Below are positions 53,573 to 62,946 of a DNA stretch of 64,000 bases, piece after piece. Each line of letters opens with the position of its first letter. The first letter of the stretch is position 1. This DNA comes from Tindallia californiensis. Its GTDB lineage: Bacteria; Bacillota; Clostridia; Peptostreptococcales; Tindalliaceae. The position numbers and the translations under genes are program-made. Under the pieces are notes generated by a model. That model had not been told where the DNA came from and searched no databases. It saw nothing but the letters and a program-made list of their open reading frames with translations. The stretch lies in the NCBI RefSeq assembly GCF_900107405.1, contig NZ_FNPV01000007.1, positions 86,211 through 150,210 of the forward strand. Direction: 5' to 3'.

Positions 53573-54067
53573 ATGCAGATTCAGGAGGAAGAAAGATGCT
53601 TTTATCAATCCGTATTATCCCAGTGGGTTGATTACAATGGTCATATGAACGATTCAGCCTATGCCCTTATTTTCACCAAAGCCTTAGAACATTTTTTAGA
53701 GACCTTAGGATTAGACGAAAAGGCCCGAAAGCATCATCACTATACGACTTATACCCTGGAAACCCACACCTGTTTTCTGAAGGAAGCCTTAGAAGCAGAT
53801 ATAGTACAGGTAAAGACCCAGGTATTGGACTGGGATGCCAAACGAATCCATCTTTTTATGGAAATGATCAATCGGGAAAAAGAAATCATTGCTACCAATG
53901 AATACATGGTGATGGGTATGGATCAAAAGGAAAAAAGACCAGCGCCCTTCCCGCCCAAAGTGGCTGAAGCCTTAGCATCCCTTGGTCAACAACATCAAAA
54001 GCTTCCAAGACCAGAAAAAGCCGGCCGACGGATAGGAATTCCCACCAAAAACAAACCAGCTTCTTAA
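53573..54067 (+). CDS. cdhB: Thioesterase, probable betainyl-CoA hydrolase
   Basis: 164 residues. A hotdog-fold thioesterase of the 4HBT type: SQWVDYNGHMNDSAYALIF has the Asp/Tyr-Asn-Gly-His-Met core, and LETHTCFLKEALEADIVQVK the second half. In the cluster it should release glycine betaine from betainyl-CoA, completing carnitine breakdown. The extended Pro/Lys-rich tail (FPPKVAEALASLGQQHQKLP) is usual for carnitine-cluster versions. ATG 53573 is 6 nt after GAGGTG; the frame begins at GTG 53564 inside that site. A 145-bp purine-rich spacer separates it from carnitine dehydrogenase. Confidence 0.85.
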   Translation: MQIQEEERCFYQSVLSQWVDYNGHMNDSAYALIFTKALEHFLETLGLDEKARKHHHYTTYTLETHTCFLKEALEADIVQVKTQVLDWDAKRIHLFMEMINREKEIIATNEYMVMGMDQKEKRPAPFPPKVAEALASLGQQHQKLPRPEKAGRRIGIPTKNKPAS

Positions 54068-54127
54068 GAACTACGGAGGAGCGGCGGCATTATCAAGATA
54101 TAGCAGGATGGGAAAGAGGTATTGATG

Positions 54128-54179
54128 TATGAGATATTTCTGTATGAGGCATTTCTGTATGAGGTATTTCTGTATGAGG
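54128..54179. repeat. 15-bp tandem repeat, about 3.5 copies
   Basis: TATGAGATATTTCTG (54128-54142), TATGAGGCATTTCTG (54143-54157), TATGAGGTATTTCTG (54158-54172), then TATGAGG. It lies 11 bp before the -35 of the TetR promoter. Confidence 0.92.
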
Positions 54180-54189
54180 GAAGAGACCC

Positions 54190-54249
54190 TTGAAAGATCC
54201 GGTTATTTTTGATATAGTCTTACCTAAGAATAAACCGTCTGGACGGAAC
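54190..54249 (+). promoter_or_regulatory. tetR promoter with TetR-type operator (copy 2)
   Basis: TTGAAA (54190-54195)-17 bp-TATAGT (54213-54218), then AAACCGTC-TG-GACGGAAC at 54232-54249. The operator differs from copy 1 only in its last three bases, and its distance from the -10 is nearly the same, so the regulator very likely represses its own gene. Confidence 0.87.
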
Positions 54250-54284
54250 AAAAAATCTGAAAACGGCAAAGGGAGGGTAAGACC

Positions 54285-54869
54285 ATTAAAAATCGAGAGA
54301 AATATAACCGGATTATCAAGGCAGCTGCCCGAATTGTTTACCAGAAAGGTGTTTTTGCCTTAACCTTGGATGCGGTTGCCCAGGAAGCCGAAATCAGTAA
54401 AGGTGGTTTGCTTCATTATTTTAAGTCAAAGGAAGCTCTGGTAAAAGCCATGGTAGAGTATACCAGTGAAAGCTATCGGGAAGGAGTGGAGCAACGGGTA
54501 GCCCATGAAGAACTGGAAAAAGGAATGTGGACCCGCTCTCTCATTGCTGAAACCTTTGAACAGGCATATGATGAGGAAGAACTGAACGCCAGCTTTTTAA
54601 TGGCTGTTGCCATGAAGCCAGAGCTGTTGGAACCCATCAAAAATGCCTATAAACATTGGCAGCAAAAGATAGAAAAGGACGGTCTGGATCCCATCGAAGC
54701 CAGTATTTTGCGCCTGGCCATTGACGGGCTATGGATGAATAAACTGATGGGTTTATACCAGTTTGACGAGTCTCTATTGCATCATGTATATGAAAGAATG
54801 ATACAAAAAACCATGATGATGAAGCCAGCTATAGAAGAAAAAAAAGAGGAGGAAACAAAAGATGAGTAA
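54285..54869 (+). CDS. TetR/AcrR-family regulator of the carnitine genes, ATT start
   Basis: 194 residues if started at ATT 54285. The N-terminal helix-turn-helix is IIKAAARIVYQKGVFALTLD then AVAQEAEISKGGLLHYFKSK, needing residues upstream of the first conventional codon (TTG 54366). Between the in-frame stop at 54258 and that TTG there is no ATG, GTG, TTG or CTG, while ATT 54285 lies 7 nt after GGGAGGG. The C-terminal ligand domain is helical. Two copies of a palindrome, at its own promoter and the cdh promoter, are the predicted sites. It overlaps the next gene, a betaine-binding lipoprotein, by 8 nt. Inducer probably carnitine or a product; not shown. Confidence 0.88.
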   Translation: MKNREKYNRIIKAAARIVYQKGVFALTLDAVAQEAEISKGGLLHYFKSKEALVKAMVEYTSESYREGVEQRVAHEELEKGMWTRSLIAETFEQAYDEEELNASFLMAVAMKPELLEPIKNAYKHWQQKIEKDGLDPIEASILRLAIDGLWMNKLMGLYQFDESLLHHVYERMIQKTMMMKPAIEEKKEEETKDE

Positions 54870-55800
54870 AAGAAGCATGATGATTTTATTAGGATTATTG
54901 TTGACAGCCCTTATTTTTACCGGATGCGGTGGGAATGGAGCTGCTGAAGTGGAAGAAGGAGAAAAGGAAGTAGAGGAAACGGGAGAAGTCGTAGAAGAAA
55001 CAACCAAAATGGCCGAAAAATTCAATTATGAAATTATTGGCATTGATGCTGGTGCCGAAATTATGAGTACCGTGGAAGAAAGGGTTATGACAGAATATGG
55101 GCTGGATGAATACGAATTGGTAGATGCCAGTGAAGCGGCAATGATTGCTGAAATAGAGTCCCGTGGCATGGTAGAAGAATGGGTAGTAGCCATTGGATGG
55201 ACCCCTCACTGGAAATTCCCAGAGTATAATCTGCGATTTTTAGAAGACCCACTGGGGATCTTTGGAGAAGAAGAAAATATTAAGGCACTTGGTCGTGCTG
55301 GATTAACGGAAGACATGCCGGAAGTAGCCGAAGTATTGTCAAACTTTTCCCTTAACGACGATCAGCTGGGAGAAATGATGATGATGATTCAAGAAGGAGA
55401 ACAAGGTGACCGGGAGGCAATGGAAGCCTGGGCAGCAGATCATCAGGAACTGATCGAAAGCTGGATACCGGAAGGTGCTGACGGAGAAGGAGCAACGGTA
55501 CAACTTCTTTACAATAATTGGACCTGCGCCATTGCTAAAAGCAACCTGATGGCTTATGTATTAGAAGAAAAAATGAATTATGTTGTGGAAAAAGACATGG
55601 TAGACGTAGCCGTACTGTATGAATCTTTGGCTTCTGGCGATTACGATGCCATGGTAAGTGCTTGGTTACCTCTAACCCAGTCAAACTACTGGGCTAACTA
55701 TGGAGATAAACTGGAAGATTTGGGAAATATTTATGAAGGCGCTAAGCTGGGCTTAGTCGTGCCAGACTATGTAACCATCGATTCCATCGAAGAAATGTAA
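54862..55800 (+). CDS. Betaine/carnitine-type substrate-binding lipoprotein with swapped lobe order
   Basis: 312 residues. A lipoprotein signal ends at Cys22 (LTALIFTGC), followed by an acidic linker. It belongs to the OpuAC/ProX family that binds glycine betaine, choline or carnitine. Residues 54-178 (IIGIDAGAEIM, EWVVAIGWTPHWKFPEYNLR, FLEDPLGIFG) match the part normally in the second half; residues 212-312 (LLYNNWTCAIAKSNLMAYVL, SAWLPLTQSNYWANYGDKLE, GAKLGLVVPDYVTI) match the normal first half. Trp113, Trp117, Trp220, Trp268 and Trp277 could form the aromatic cage. No permease or ATPase gene lies nearby. Cotranscribed with the regulator; a carnitine-uptake role is inferred. Confidence 0.85.
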   Translation: MSKRSMMILLGLLLTALIFTGCGGNGAAEVEEGEKEVEETGEVVEETTKMAEKFNYEIIGIDAGAEIMSTVEERVMTEYGLDEYELVDASEAAMIAEIESRGMVEEWVVAIGWTPHWKFPEYNLRFLEDPLGIFGEEENIKALGRAGLTEDMPEVAEVLSNFSLNDDQLGEMMMMIQEGEQGDREAMEAWAADHQELIESWIPEGADGEGATVQLLYNNWTCAIAKSNLMAYVLEEKMNYVVEKDMVDVAVLYESLASGDYDAMVSAWLPLTQSNYWANYGDKLEDLGNIYEGAKLGLVVPDYVTIDSIEEM

Positions 55801-55821
55801 AAGAACAAAAATCCCCCTTTT

Positions 55822-55856
55822 GAAAGACCCTGGTGAAATGTGCAGGGTCTTTCTCT
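55822..55856 (+). terminator. Terminator of the tetR-lipoprotein operon
   Basis: GAAAGACCCTG (55822-55832) pairs perfectly with CAGGGTCTTTC (55843-55853) around a 10-nt loop, followed by a short U-containing tail. Confidence 0.8.
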
Positions 55857-55909
55857 ATCTGTTATAATGAACAGGAAATAAGAAGACTAATGAAGGAAGT
55901 GAAACAGGC

Positions 55910-57004
55910 GTGTCTGGAACAGAAATACTATTACTAATAGGCTTGTCAACCTTAGGCTATGGACTGTTTTATTTGTTAAGCATACCGACACCAGCCTTTT
56001 TAGGCCCATTAATCCTGATCTACGGAGCCAGTTTTCTGGGATTTCAAGGAGATCCGCTAAGTGGTACAACCGTTCTCCTATTACAATCCTTACTGGGAGC
56101 CAATATAGGCGTAAAAGTCACCCGTGAAATTTTTCAGCAAATGAAAGCATTAAAAATACCCAGTTTGATTATGATTGGTTGGACCCTGTTTTTAAGTTTT
56201 GGCTTAGGTTTGTTACTGATGATGGCCTTTGATCTGGACGTGGCCACAGCACTCTTAAGCGCAACCCCTTCCGGTGTCTCTGAAATGGGAATATTAGCCC
56301 TTGCCTTAGGGGGAAACGCAGGCATCGTCATTATTTTTCAGTTATCCCGCCTAATGATCGCCATTGTGACCTTTCCTATTATTGTAGAAAAACTAACAGA
56401 AAAAGATAAAAATCAGCGTAAAAAGCAAGCTTGGTGGGAAAAAATAAAAGGAAGAGGCAGCGAAATAAGCCATGGGTTGAAAAAATCCCTATCCTTTCAA
56501 TGGCCGGGGATAGAAATCTTTTCCTATTTCACTACGGTAGGGATTGGAATAGCCGGTGCTTTACTGGGAACCTGGATGAACATTCCCGCCGGTGCCTTAA
56601 TGGGAGCTTTTTTTCTGACGGGAAGCAGTGTGATTGCCGGCATCCCCCTAAAAGCGCCTACCCCTTTTATGCGAATAGTGATGCAAATGGGTATTGCCAT
56701 TATGTTAGCCCTTAATATTATGAACAGCCCTATGGAGTCGATGAAAGTCATGCTTCTGCCAACTTTTGGGTTTTCAGCGATTATTTTTATCGGCGTTTAT
56801 TTTTTGTACCATCTGCTGCGAAAAGTGACCCAATGGGATCCGGTCACCTGCTTGTTAGCCGCCGCACCGGTAGGTCTGACACCTATGAGTATTCTAGCCT
56901 ATGAATATGCTGAAAAACCCATGGAAGTAGTGTTGCTACACATGACCCGTGTGCTGGTAGGTAAGTTGATTGTCATACCAGTGATTATATTCTTATTGGT
57001 ATAA
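55910..57004 (+). CDS. AbrB/ammonia-monooxygenase-like family membrane protein (COG3180)
   Basis: 364 residues with about ten membrane helices arranged as two similar halves. Duplicated signatures are [20 protein letters not shown] in the first half and [20 protein letters not shown] in the second, typical of the 'AbrB family' (unrelated to the transition-state regulator AbrB). Function is not established; it may be a transporter. GTG 55910 follows GGAAGTG about 10 nt upstream, and a TATAAT lies at 55862-55867. It starts after the terminator of the carnitine regulator operon, so it is probably an independent unit. Confidence 0.82.
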   Translation: MSGTEILLLIGLSTLGYGLFYLLSIPTPAFLGPLILIYGASFLGFQGDPLSGTTVLLLQSLLGANIGVKVTREIFQQMKALKIPSLIMIGWTLFLSFGLGLLLMMAFDLDVATALLSATPSGVSEMGILALALGGNAGIVIIFQLSRLMIAIVTFPIIVEKLTEKDKNQRKKQAWWEKIKGRGSEISHGLKKSLSFQWPGIEIFSYFTTVGIGIAGALLGTWMNIPAGALMGAFFLTGSSVIAGIPLKAPTPFMRIVMQMGIAIMLALNIMNSPMESMKVMLLPTFGFSAIIFIGVYFLYHLLRKVTQWDPVTCLLAAAPVGLTPMSILAYEYAEKPMEVVLLHMTRVLVGKLIVIPVIIFLLV

Positions 57005-57092
57005 AGAGCTTCTAATCAGCAGAAAGAATTTCTATTTTACCATAGGATCTCTCAGGTTTTGCCTTAATACACCCCCAAAAGGAGGAAAATCA

Positions 57093-57710
57093 ATGAAAAA
57101 GCCTATTCTGATTGGCGTCACCGGTGGCACCGGTTCCGGAAAGAGTACGGTGGCACGGCAGATTTTCAAGCAACTGCCAAATCAAAATATTGCCACCATT
57201 CCACAGGACGCCTATTATAAAAATCAGGATCATCTGCCAATGGAAGAACGCATTCAAACCAATTATGATCATCCCATGTCCTTTGAAACAGATTTGCTGG
57301 TAAAACATTTGAAAAGCCTGTTATCAGGAGAAAGCATTCAGATGCCTCAATATGATTTTGAAAGGCATACCCGTAAATCAGAAACTTTGCTGGTGGAAAC
57401 CAGAGACATTATTATTCTGGAAGGAATCCTGCTTTTTAATGAACCAAAACTTCGAGAATTAATGAACATTAAAATTTTTGTGGATACGGATGCAGATATT
57501 CGAGTGATACGGCGTATTAAAAGAGATATCCGAGACCGGGGCCGAACCTTGGAGTCTGTTATTGATCAATATATGAACACGGTTCGTCCGGCTCACTTAC
57601 AATTTGTGGAACCAAATAAAAAATATGCGGATATTATTATTCCAGAAGGCGGTAAAAACATGGTGGCCATTGACATTATTGTCACTAAAATAAAATCCAT
57701 TCTTACATAA
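57093..57710 (+). CDS. udk: Uridine kinase
   Basis: 205 residues, the usual size. Phosphorylates uridine and cytidine to the monophosphates in pyrimidine salvage. The P-loop is [17 protein letters not shown], then [55 protein letters not shown] and [17 protein letters not shown], all matching Udk. ATG 57093 has AAAGGAGG upstream. It stands alone between the AbrB-family gene and a convergent histidine kinase; no terminator hairpin could be defended in the 47-bp gap. Confidence 0.96.
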   Translation: MKKPILIGVTGGTGSGKSTVARQIFKQLPNQNIATIPQDAYYKNQDHLPMEERIQTNYDHPMSFETDLLVKHLKSLLSGESIQMPQYDFERHTRKSETLLVETRDIIILEGILLFNEPKLRELMNIKIFVDTDADIRVIRRIKRDIRDRGRTLESVIDQYMNTVRPAHLQFVEPNKKYADIIIPEGGKNMVAIDIIVTKIKSILT

Positions 57711-57757
57711 ATAGGTTCGAAGCTTTCAACCAAGAGTCTAAAACTTTTAACAGAATT

Positions 57758-59785
57758 TTAAGGTTCCCAGATAAGATGAAAAATGGTCCCCTGCTCAGGG
57801 TGAGATTCCACGACCACATCTCCTTTTAGCTGAAGCATCAAAAGATTATACAGAATATGAAGCCCCAACCCGATATTACCCTGGTGACGGGCGGTTGTAA
57901 AAAAAGGTTCGAAAATCCGAGACTTTACAGATTCGGTCATACCCTTACCATCGTCAGAATAGGTTACAACCAGACGGTGGTCTTGTTTTTGAAAAGAAAG
58001 ATAAATGGAACCACCTTCTCGATCCGCAAAACCATGTTCCAATGAATTTTGCATTAAAATGGCAATGATCTGAGAGAAGGCACCGGGAAAACTATAAACA
58101 GATAACTTTTCCTCACAGTCAAGGATGAACCGATGATTACCTGCCTTTAATAGCTGTTGAAAACCCAGCAGGGTTTCTTCCACATACGGTTTGACATAAA
58201 ATTCTCTTTTTTCCTCACGGCGATGATCCACAGCTACCTGTTTGAAATGCTGAATTAAGTCACTGGAGCGATGTAAGTTTCGAAGCAAAACCTGCACAGA
58301 ATCTTGCATCCGGAGCATGTACTGATCAAATTCATGCTGGCCCAAGGTTTCTTCTTCAATATCTTTTAGTAATTGCTGTAGCTGATGCTCCAGGTAAGAA
58401 GCCATAGAAATCGAACCACCTAAAGGTGTATTAATCTCATGAGCCAAACCGGCGACCAAGGTGCTGAGACCAGCTAGTTTTTCTGATTGAATCAACTGTT
58501 CCTGGGTGTTTTTTAATAGGACGACGGTTTGCTGAAGTTCTTCGTTGGTTTCCTGCAACTGTTCATTTGTAGAAGACAAAGCGAAGGTTCTTTCCGCTAC
58601 CTTAGATTCCAATTCTCTTTGAGATTTTTCAATAGCAGCGGCCATTTCGTTAAATCGTTGCGCTAACTGGCCTATTTCATCCTGATCCGTTAACTGTAGC
58701 CGTTGGCTCAGATTTCCTTCCGCCAATTGATCAGCAAATTCCCTTAACTTTCCTAAAGAACCAGTGAGTTGTCCAGATAACCAATAAGCCAGAAGCATGG
58801 AAAAAAGCAGCAGGAAAAAAGCACTCAGCAATAATTTTCGAGATAAGATCCAGCCACTTTGATAAAATTCACTGGTATGGATAAAAGAGATATAAAAGAG
58901 GGGAAATTCGGCTAAAGCCGAAGGAATAACCTGAATCCGGTAGGATTGATCTTGATAAAAAAAGGTGTCGATGGTCTGCTCCTTCAATGACTCTCCCTGA
59001 AGCAAAGATCCCAAACCAATATCTTCCAGAGATTTGCCCACCACTGCCGGCTGATTCGGATAAGCGAGAATAGAGCCGGTGGAGTCGGTGAGCATCGCAT
59101 AACCACTACTACCGATGGTGGTGTCCGTCAGCATATTGGACAAGGCCTCCAGATCAAAATCAACGGTAATCACTCCCCGTAACTGGTCTTTTTCATCAAA
59201 AACCGTCATCACACAAAGAACCACCTTCTCCCCACTGGAGGTGGTATAAATTTCAGAAATGACCACTTCGCCGGGAGATTCCAAGGCTTTCTGATACCAC
59301 TGCCTTTCTCTGGCATCGTATTTATTAAAACGGGGGCGGGGTGGATGCATGACAAAACCACCGTTCGCTTCAACACCAAGGCTGGCATTTTTGACGGAAT
59401 CATGGGATTCTTGAAAGGTTTTTAAGATTTGGTAAACTTCCTGCTCATAAGGATCTCCCTGCATTGGTCGCATGGGAAGAAGCCCTTCGGAAGACTGGGT
59501 ATTTTTGTAAGAAGTAATGCGCTGATCCGCCTCCCGGATCAAGGGAAATTCCGCCAACATCCTGGTATTGGATGCAATATTTTCAGCATAATAATGAATA
59601 TGATGATCCAGCAATTCCATTTTCTGATGGACGGATACCTGATAATCTTCTTGGGATTGTTGGATTACTTGCCAAATGGCTAATAAACTGTTGGCCAAAA
59701 GAGAAACTACCAACAGCATCGTAAAGGCAAAAATAATACGATGCCGTAATCGCTTGAAAGTAAAAAAATGAATCAATGGGATCAC
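57758..59785 (-). CDS. Sensor histidine kinase with extracellular double-Cache domain
   Basis: 675 residues. TM1 is at about 15-38. An outer dCache sensor follows (SLGVEANGGFVMHPPRPRFN, ARERQWYQKALESPGEVVIS, GVITVDFDLEALSNML, GSSGYAMLTDSTGSILAYPN), then TM2 (KLLLSAFFLLLFSMLLAYWL), HAMP and a coiled coil. The kinase part has the phospho-acceptor His in STLVAGLAHEINTPLGGSIS, N box LMQNSLEHGF, and IGLGLHILYNLL. It closely resembles the kinase cut off at the window's right edge. Last gene of a leftward signalling operon; there is no dedicated response regulator besides the REC-HD-GYP protein. Confidence 0.92.
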   Translation of the reverse strand: MIPLIHFFTFKRLRHRIIFAFTMLLVVSLLANSLLAIWQVIQQSQEDYQVSVHQKMELLDHHIHYYAENIASNTRMLAEFPLIREADQRITSYKNTQSSEGLLPMRPMQGDPYEQEVYQILKTFQESHDSVKNASLGVEANGGFVMHPPRPRFNKYDARERQWYQKALESPGEVVISEIYTTSSGEKVVLCVMTVFDEKDQLRGVITVDFDLEALSNMLTDTTIGSSGYAMLTDSTGSILAYPNQPAVVGKSLEDIGLGSLLQGESLKEQTIDTFFYQDQSYRIQVIPSALAEFPLFYISFIHTSEFYQSGWILSRKLLLSAFFLLLFSMLLAYWLSGQLTGSLGKLREFADQLAEGNLSQRLQLTDQDEIGQLAQRFNEMAAAIEKSQRELESKVAERTFALSSTNEQLQETNEELQQTVVLLKNTQEQLIQSEKLAGLSTLVAGLAHEINTPLGGSISMASYLEHQLQQLLKDIEEETLGQHEFDQYMLRMQDSVQVLLRNLHRSSDLIQHFKQVAVDHRREEKREFYVKPYVEETLLGFQQLLKAGNHRFILDCEEKLSVYSFPGAFSQIIAILMQNSLEHGFADREGGSIYLSFQKQDHRLVVTYSDDGKGMTESVKSRIFEPFFTTARHQGNIGLGLHILYNLLMLQLKGDVVVESHPEQGTIFHLIWEP

Positions 59786-59834
59786 CTCTATGCAGTAGAA
59801 AAAAAGGGCTTTGCAACATCAAAACGGATGATGA

Positions 59835-61352
59835 TCATTTGGTATATCGTTTCAGGATTTGATTAATAATATGGGTTTCTTCAAGAAGCTTTAGAATTTC
59901 CTGCACCACTTCCGATAAATTTCCAGCCTGCTCTTCTGTAGAAGCGGTGACTTCTTCTGTCCCCGCCGCATTTTCTTCCGCAATAGAAGATAGATTTTCT
60001 AAAATGGCAACGGTTTTATTTTTTTGTTCTTCAATTTGACCCATCAGATGGAAGAAAGCCTGGTTGCTGCTTCCGATTTCTTCAATTAACTGACTCATCT
60101 GATGAAAGCTTTCTTGATTTTTGGTTACATTATCTAATTGTTGCTTGGTAGACTGGAGCATATTAGTGATGGTGTTTTGTGAATTCAACACATTGTCATT
60201 CATTTTGTTGATAACATGATCAATTTCTCCGTTAAAGCGGTTGGTTTCTTCGGCCAGTTTTTTAATTTCTTCGGCCACCACCCCAAAACCCCGACCGGCT
60301 TCGCCAGCTCTGGCGGCTTCGATAGAAGCGTTAAGGGCTAACAGATTCGTCTGCTCCGCAATGGCTTTAATCATTTCATTGGCCTGCAACACTTCGTTAC
60401 TACTATTCACGGTGCTTTCAATGGTATCCTTTACCAGCACCATTTCTCCATCCACGCTTTGTACCATTTCAATGACATCGGTTAAGGACTTCATACCTTG
60501 ATCTTTTTCTTTAGAAAGTTGTTGACTGATATGATTAATATGATTAGATTCCGAAATACTCTGGTCAATCATTTGACCTAAGGCAGCGGTTAATTCAACT
60601 CCCTGTTCAATTTCTTTTGCCTGATCCATTGCCCCGACGGCCACTTCTTCAATGGCTTTAGAAACTTCCAGAACACTGGCGTCAATTTGTTCCGAATGAT
60701 TTTTAATAAATTGGATTTTTTCATCAATCAATGCAAATTTTTCGATAACCGCTGTGATGTTTTTTTGATAAACATCGATGGCTTTGGGGATCATTGCTTC
60801 CATGGAAGAAACCCTTTGATGCACAAAATCATCATCCAGCTCATTAATACCCAGCAATACAATATCGATGCCCACTACGCCCACTTTTTTGCCGCCAATA
60901 AACAAAGGCTTGGCAACGGCGGTCATAAAAACTGGAATTCCTTCCAAATCATAGAAAAAGGGTTGCAGAATCTGAAGTTTTTCTGTTTCTAAAGGTTTGG
61001 TATAGAATTCTTCCTGATCAATGCCTTCAAGAAACATTTTTTTGACACCGGAGGTGGTACGGTATAAATAGGTATTGAGTCGTCCGTTGGCTTCATAATG
61101 ATCTTTATGCTGATATTGCTGGTCATTAAACTCATTTTTGATGCCAACGACCCAAATGCCGTAGTAGGAAGCATTGCCGGTTAATAATTTTTCCAAATGA
61201 GCTTCGATCTGTTGCCGGTCCTTTTGAGAAAATTCAAGGCCTTCAATCGTCTGATAAGCTTGATGAATCACCTGGTAGTCAATTAGGATGGAATCCTTAA
61301 TGGCTTTGGATAAGGTGGTTTCATTTTGCTGATTGGCTTTGCGAAAAAACAT
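59835..61352 (-). CDS. Cytoplasmic methyl-accepting chemotaxis protein with Cache-like sensor
   Basis: 505 residues and no hydrophobic helix long enough to cross a membrane. The first 190 residues look like a Cache domain ([58 protein letters not shown]), a fold normally found outside the cell. The signalling coiled coil has its tip at [20 protein letters not shown] followed by [20 protein letters not shown]. It lies between the dCache kinase and the HD-GYP gene in one leftward operon (49-56 bp gaps). It may sense a cytoplasmic ligand or partner with the neighbouring kinases. Confidence 0.9.
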   Translation of the reverse strand: MFFRKANQQNETTLSKAIKDSILIDYQVIHQAYQTIEGLEFSQKDRQQIEAHLEKLLTGNASYYGIWVVGIKNEFNDQQYQHKDHYEANGRLNTYLYRTTSGVKKMFLEGIDQEEFYTKPLETEKLQILQPFFYDLEGIPVFMTAVAKPLFIGGKKVGVVGIDIVLLGINELDDDFVHQRVSSMEAMIPKAIDVYQKNITAVIEKFALIDEKIQFIKNHSEQIDASVLEVSKAIEEVAVGAMDQAKEIEQGVELTAALGQMIDQSISESNHINHISQQLSKEKDQGMKSLTDVIEMVQSVDGEMVLVKDTIESTVNSSNEVLQANEMIKAIAEQTNLLALNASIEAARAGEAGRGFGVVAEEIKKLAEETNRFNGEIDHVINKMNDNVLNSQNTITNMLQSTKQQLDNVTKNQESFHQMSQLIEEIGSSNQAFFHLMGQIEEQKNKTVAILENLSSIAEENAAGTEEVTASTEEQAGNLSEVVQEILKLLEETHIINQILKRYTK

Positions 61353-61408
61353 GAAAGATCATCCCCTTAGTATTATTTTTTTCTTACTAGCTCCTAAGCC
61401 TCAACAAC

Positions 61409-62920
61409 TTATACATTCGTAATCCTGTCCAGATGTTTAATAAAGAAAGTCAGCAGTTTAGGATCGAAATGTTTCCCGGCCTGACCTTCTAAGTATTCTA
61501 ACACTTCTTCCAAAGGTGCGGCTTCTTTATATACCCGCTTATGGGACATGGCATCAAACACATCCACAATGGCCAACATTCTGGCTCTTAAAGGAATTGC
61601 TTCACCGGATAGGCCTTCCGGATATCCGGAGCCATCAAACCGCTCATGATGGTAAAGGGCAATTTCGGCGGAGGCCTTTAATAAGGATAGTTCCGATTTG
61701 GACAGGATTTTATGGCCGATCACTGGATGGTGCTTAATCACATCAAATTCTTCCGGCGTCAGTTTTCCTTTCTTTTTAATGATATGATCTGGAATGGCAA
61801 TTTTTCCAATATCATGCATGGTGCTGGCAATTTTGATCATTTCACATTCGGAAGTGGGAAATTCCAGCAGGGTGGCAAATTGATACATCATCTCAGAGAT
61901 GCGTCGCACATGACCGGCGGTTTCATCAAAATGACTTTCCACAATTTCTCCTAAGGTAATAATTAGCTCCTTTTGGGTTTTTGAAACCATTTTCTCCATA
62001 ATAAAGCGATCGAGAGCTACATCATAGTTGGATAAGAACAGATTAATCAGGTCAAAATTATAAATTTCTTTGGCACCTTCTATAAAAATGTAACTGTCAT
62101 GCAAGGATTTTTGATCGTTTTTTACTAGAAAGCCTTTTTCAGTATGGATAATTTTATCATTAGTATCAGAAGAACGGTCTATTAGCTTCAGAACATGGGT
62201 TAGCTCCTCAACTTCACTGATTTTTTTTCCCAGATAGGCTTTGTATTTGCCGGTAGCTGCCATGATATGGGAAGCATCATGTTCTTTTAAGGTTAAGAAA
62301 CCGTCGGTTTGAGAAAGAAAAAGCATATTGCTTTCATCTTGGTTAAATGAAGCCAGATTATCCAGAATACTGGTTAAAAACTCATTTAAGGACTGATGTT
62401 CAAAGAGCTGAGAACTGGCTTTGATAATTTTTTCCAGCCCTTTTCGATGCCGGTCAATCTGGGATAAGTCTCTGTAGCTTCGGAGCGCGGCATAGGTAGA
62501 GGTATATAATCGCTTCATGGTCATTTCTGTTTTTAACCGGTAGTCATTAATGTCATACTGTCGGATCACCTCTTCTTCCGGAGCTTCACCGGGCTGTCCC
62601 GTGCGAAGAATAATACGGGTCATTGGATTGCTCAGTTCTTTGCGCAAATAATCGACTACTTCCAACCCGGAAGCATTGCTCTCCATTACCACATCTAAAA
62701 AAAGAATGGCTGTATCTGGGTTTTGTCGCAGGGCTTCTTTGGTCTCCTGTCCGGAGTAGGTGTTGATAAACTCCAAGCCTTTACCTTCAAAAGTAAAATC
62801 GGCTAACATCATACGGGTGATCTGATGAACCTCCGGATCATCATCCGCCACCATGATTTTATAGGAAGCACTGGCAATACGGGTTTCTTTAGGTTCTTTG
62901 GATAAAAAAGATAGAGACAT
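61409..62920 (-). CDS. Response regulator REC-DUF3369-HD-GYP (cyclic-di-GMP phosphodiesterase)
   Basis: 503 residues. A receiver domain with VADDDPEVHQ and phospho-acceptor Asp76 in AILFLDVVMESNASG. A DUF3369-type middle domain follows at about 165-305. The HD-GYP domain at about 320-500 shows the metal-binding MHDIGKIAIPDHIIKKKGKL (His369-Asp370) and HHERFDGSGYPEGLSGEAIP (424 onward). All HD-GYP residues appear intact, so it should hydrolyse cyclic-di-GMP when activated by phosphorylation, probably by the adjacent kinases. It lies 26 bp downstream of the edge kinase gene. Confidence 0.94.
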   Translation of the reverse strand: MSLSFLSKEPKETRIASASYKIMVADDDPEVHQITRMMLADFTFEGKGLEFINTYSGQETKEALRQNPDTAILFLDVVMESNASGLEVVDYLRKELSNPMTRIILRTGQPGEAPEEEVIRQYDINDYRLKTEMTMKRLYTSTYAALRSYRDLSQIDRHRKGLEKIIKASSQLFEHQSLNEFLTSILDNLASFNQDESNMLFLSQTDGFLTLKEHDASHIMAATGKYKAYLGKKISEVEELTHVLKLIDRSSDTNDKIIHTEKGFLVKNDQKSLHDSYIFIEGAKEIYNFDLINLFLSNYDVALDRFIMEKMVSKTQKELIITLGEIVESHFDETAGHVRRISEMMYQFATLLEFPTSECEMIKIASTMHDIGKIAIPDHIIKKKGKLTPEEFDVIKHHPVIGHKILSKSELSLLKASAEIALYHHERFDGSGYPEGLSGEAIPLRARMLAIVDVFDAMSHKRVYKEAAPLEEVLEYLEGQAGKHFDPKLLTFFIKHLDRITNV

Positions 62921-62946
62921 TCAAAAACTCCTTTCATGACTAAGAT

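Noticed and set aside
51548-54067. Lysine-fermentation (kce/kdd) cluster
   Set aside because: The BKACE protein could be Kce, but the partner dehydrogenase is carnitine-type with HPFNPVYLLPL and there are no aminomutase or 3,5-diaminohexanoate dehydrogenase genes.
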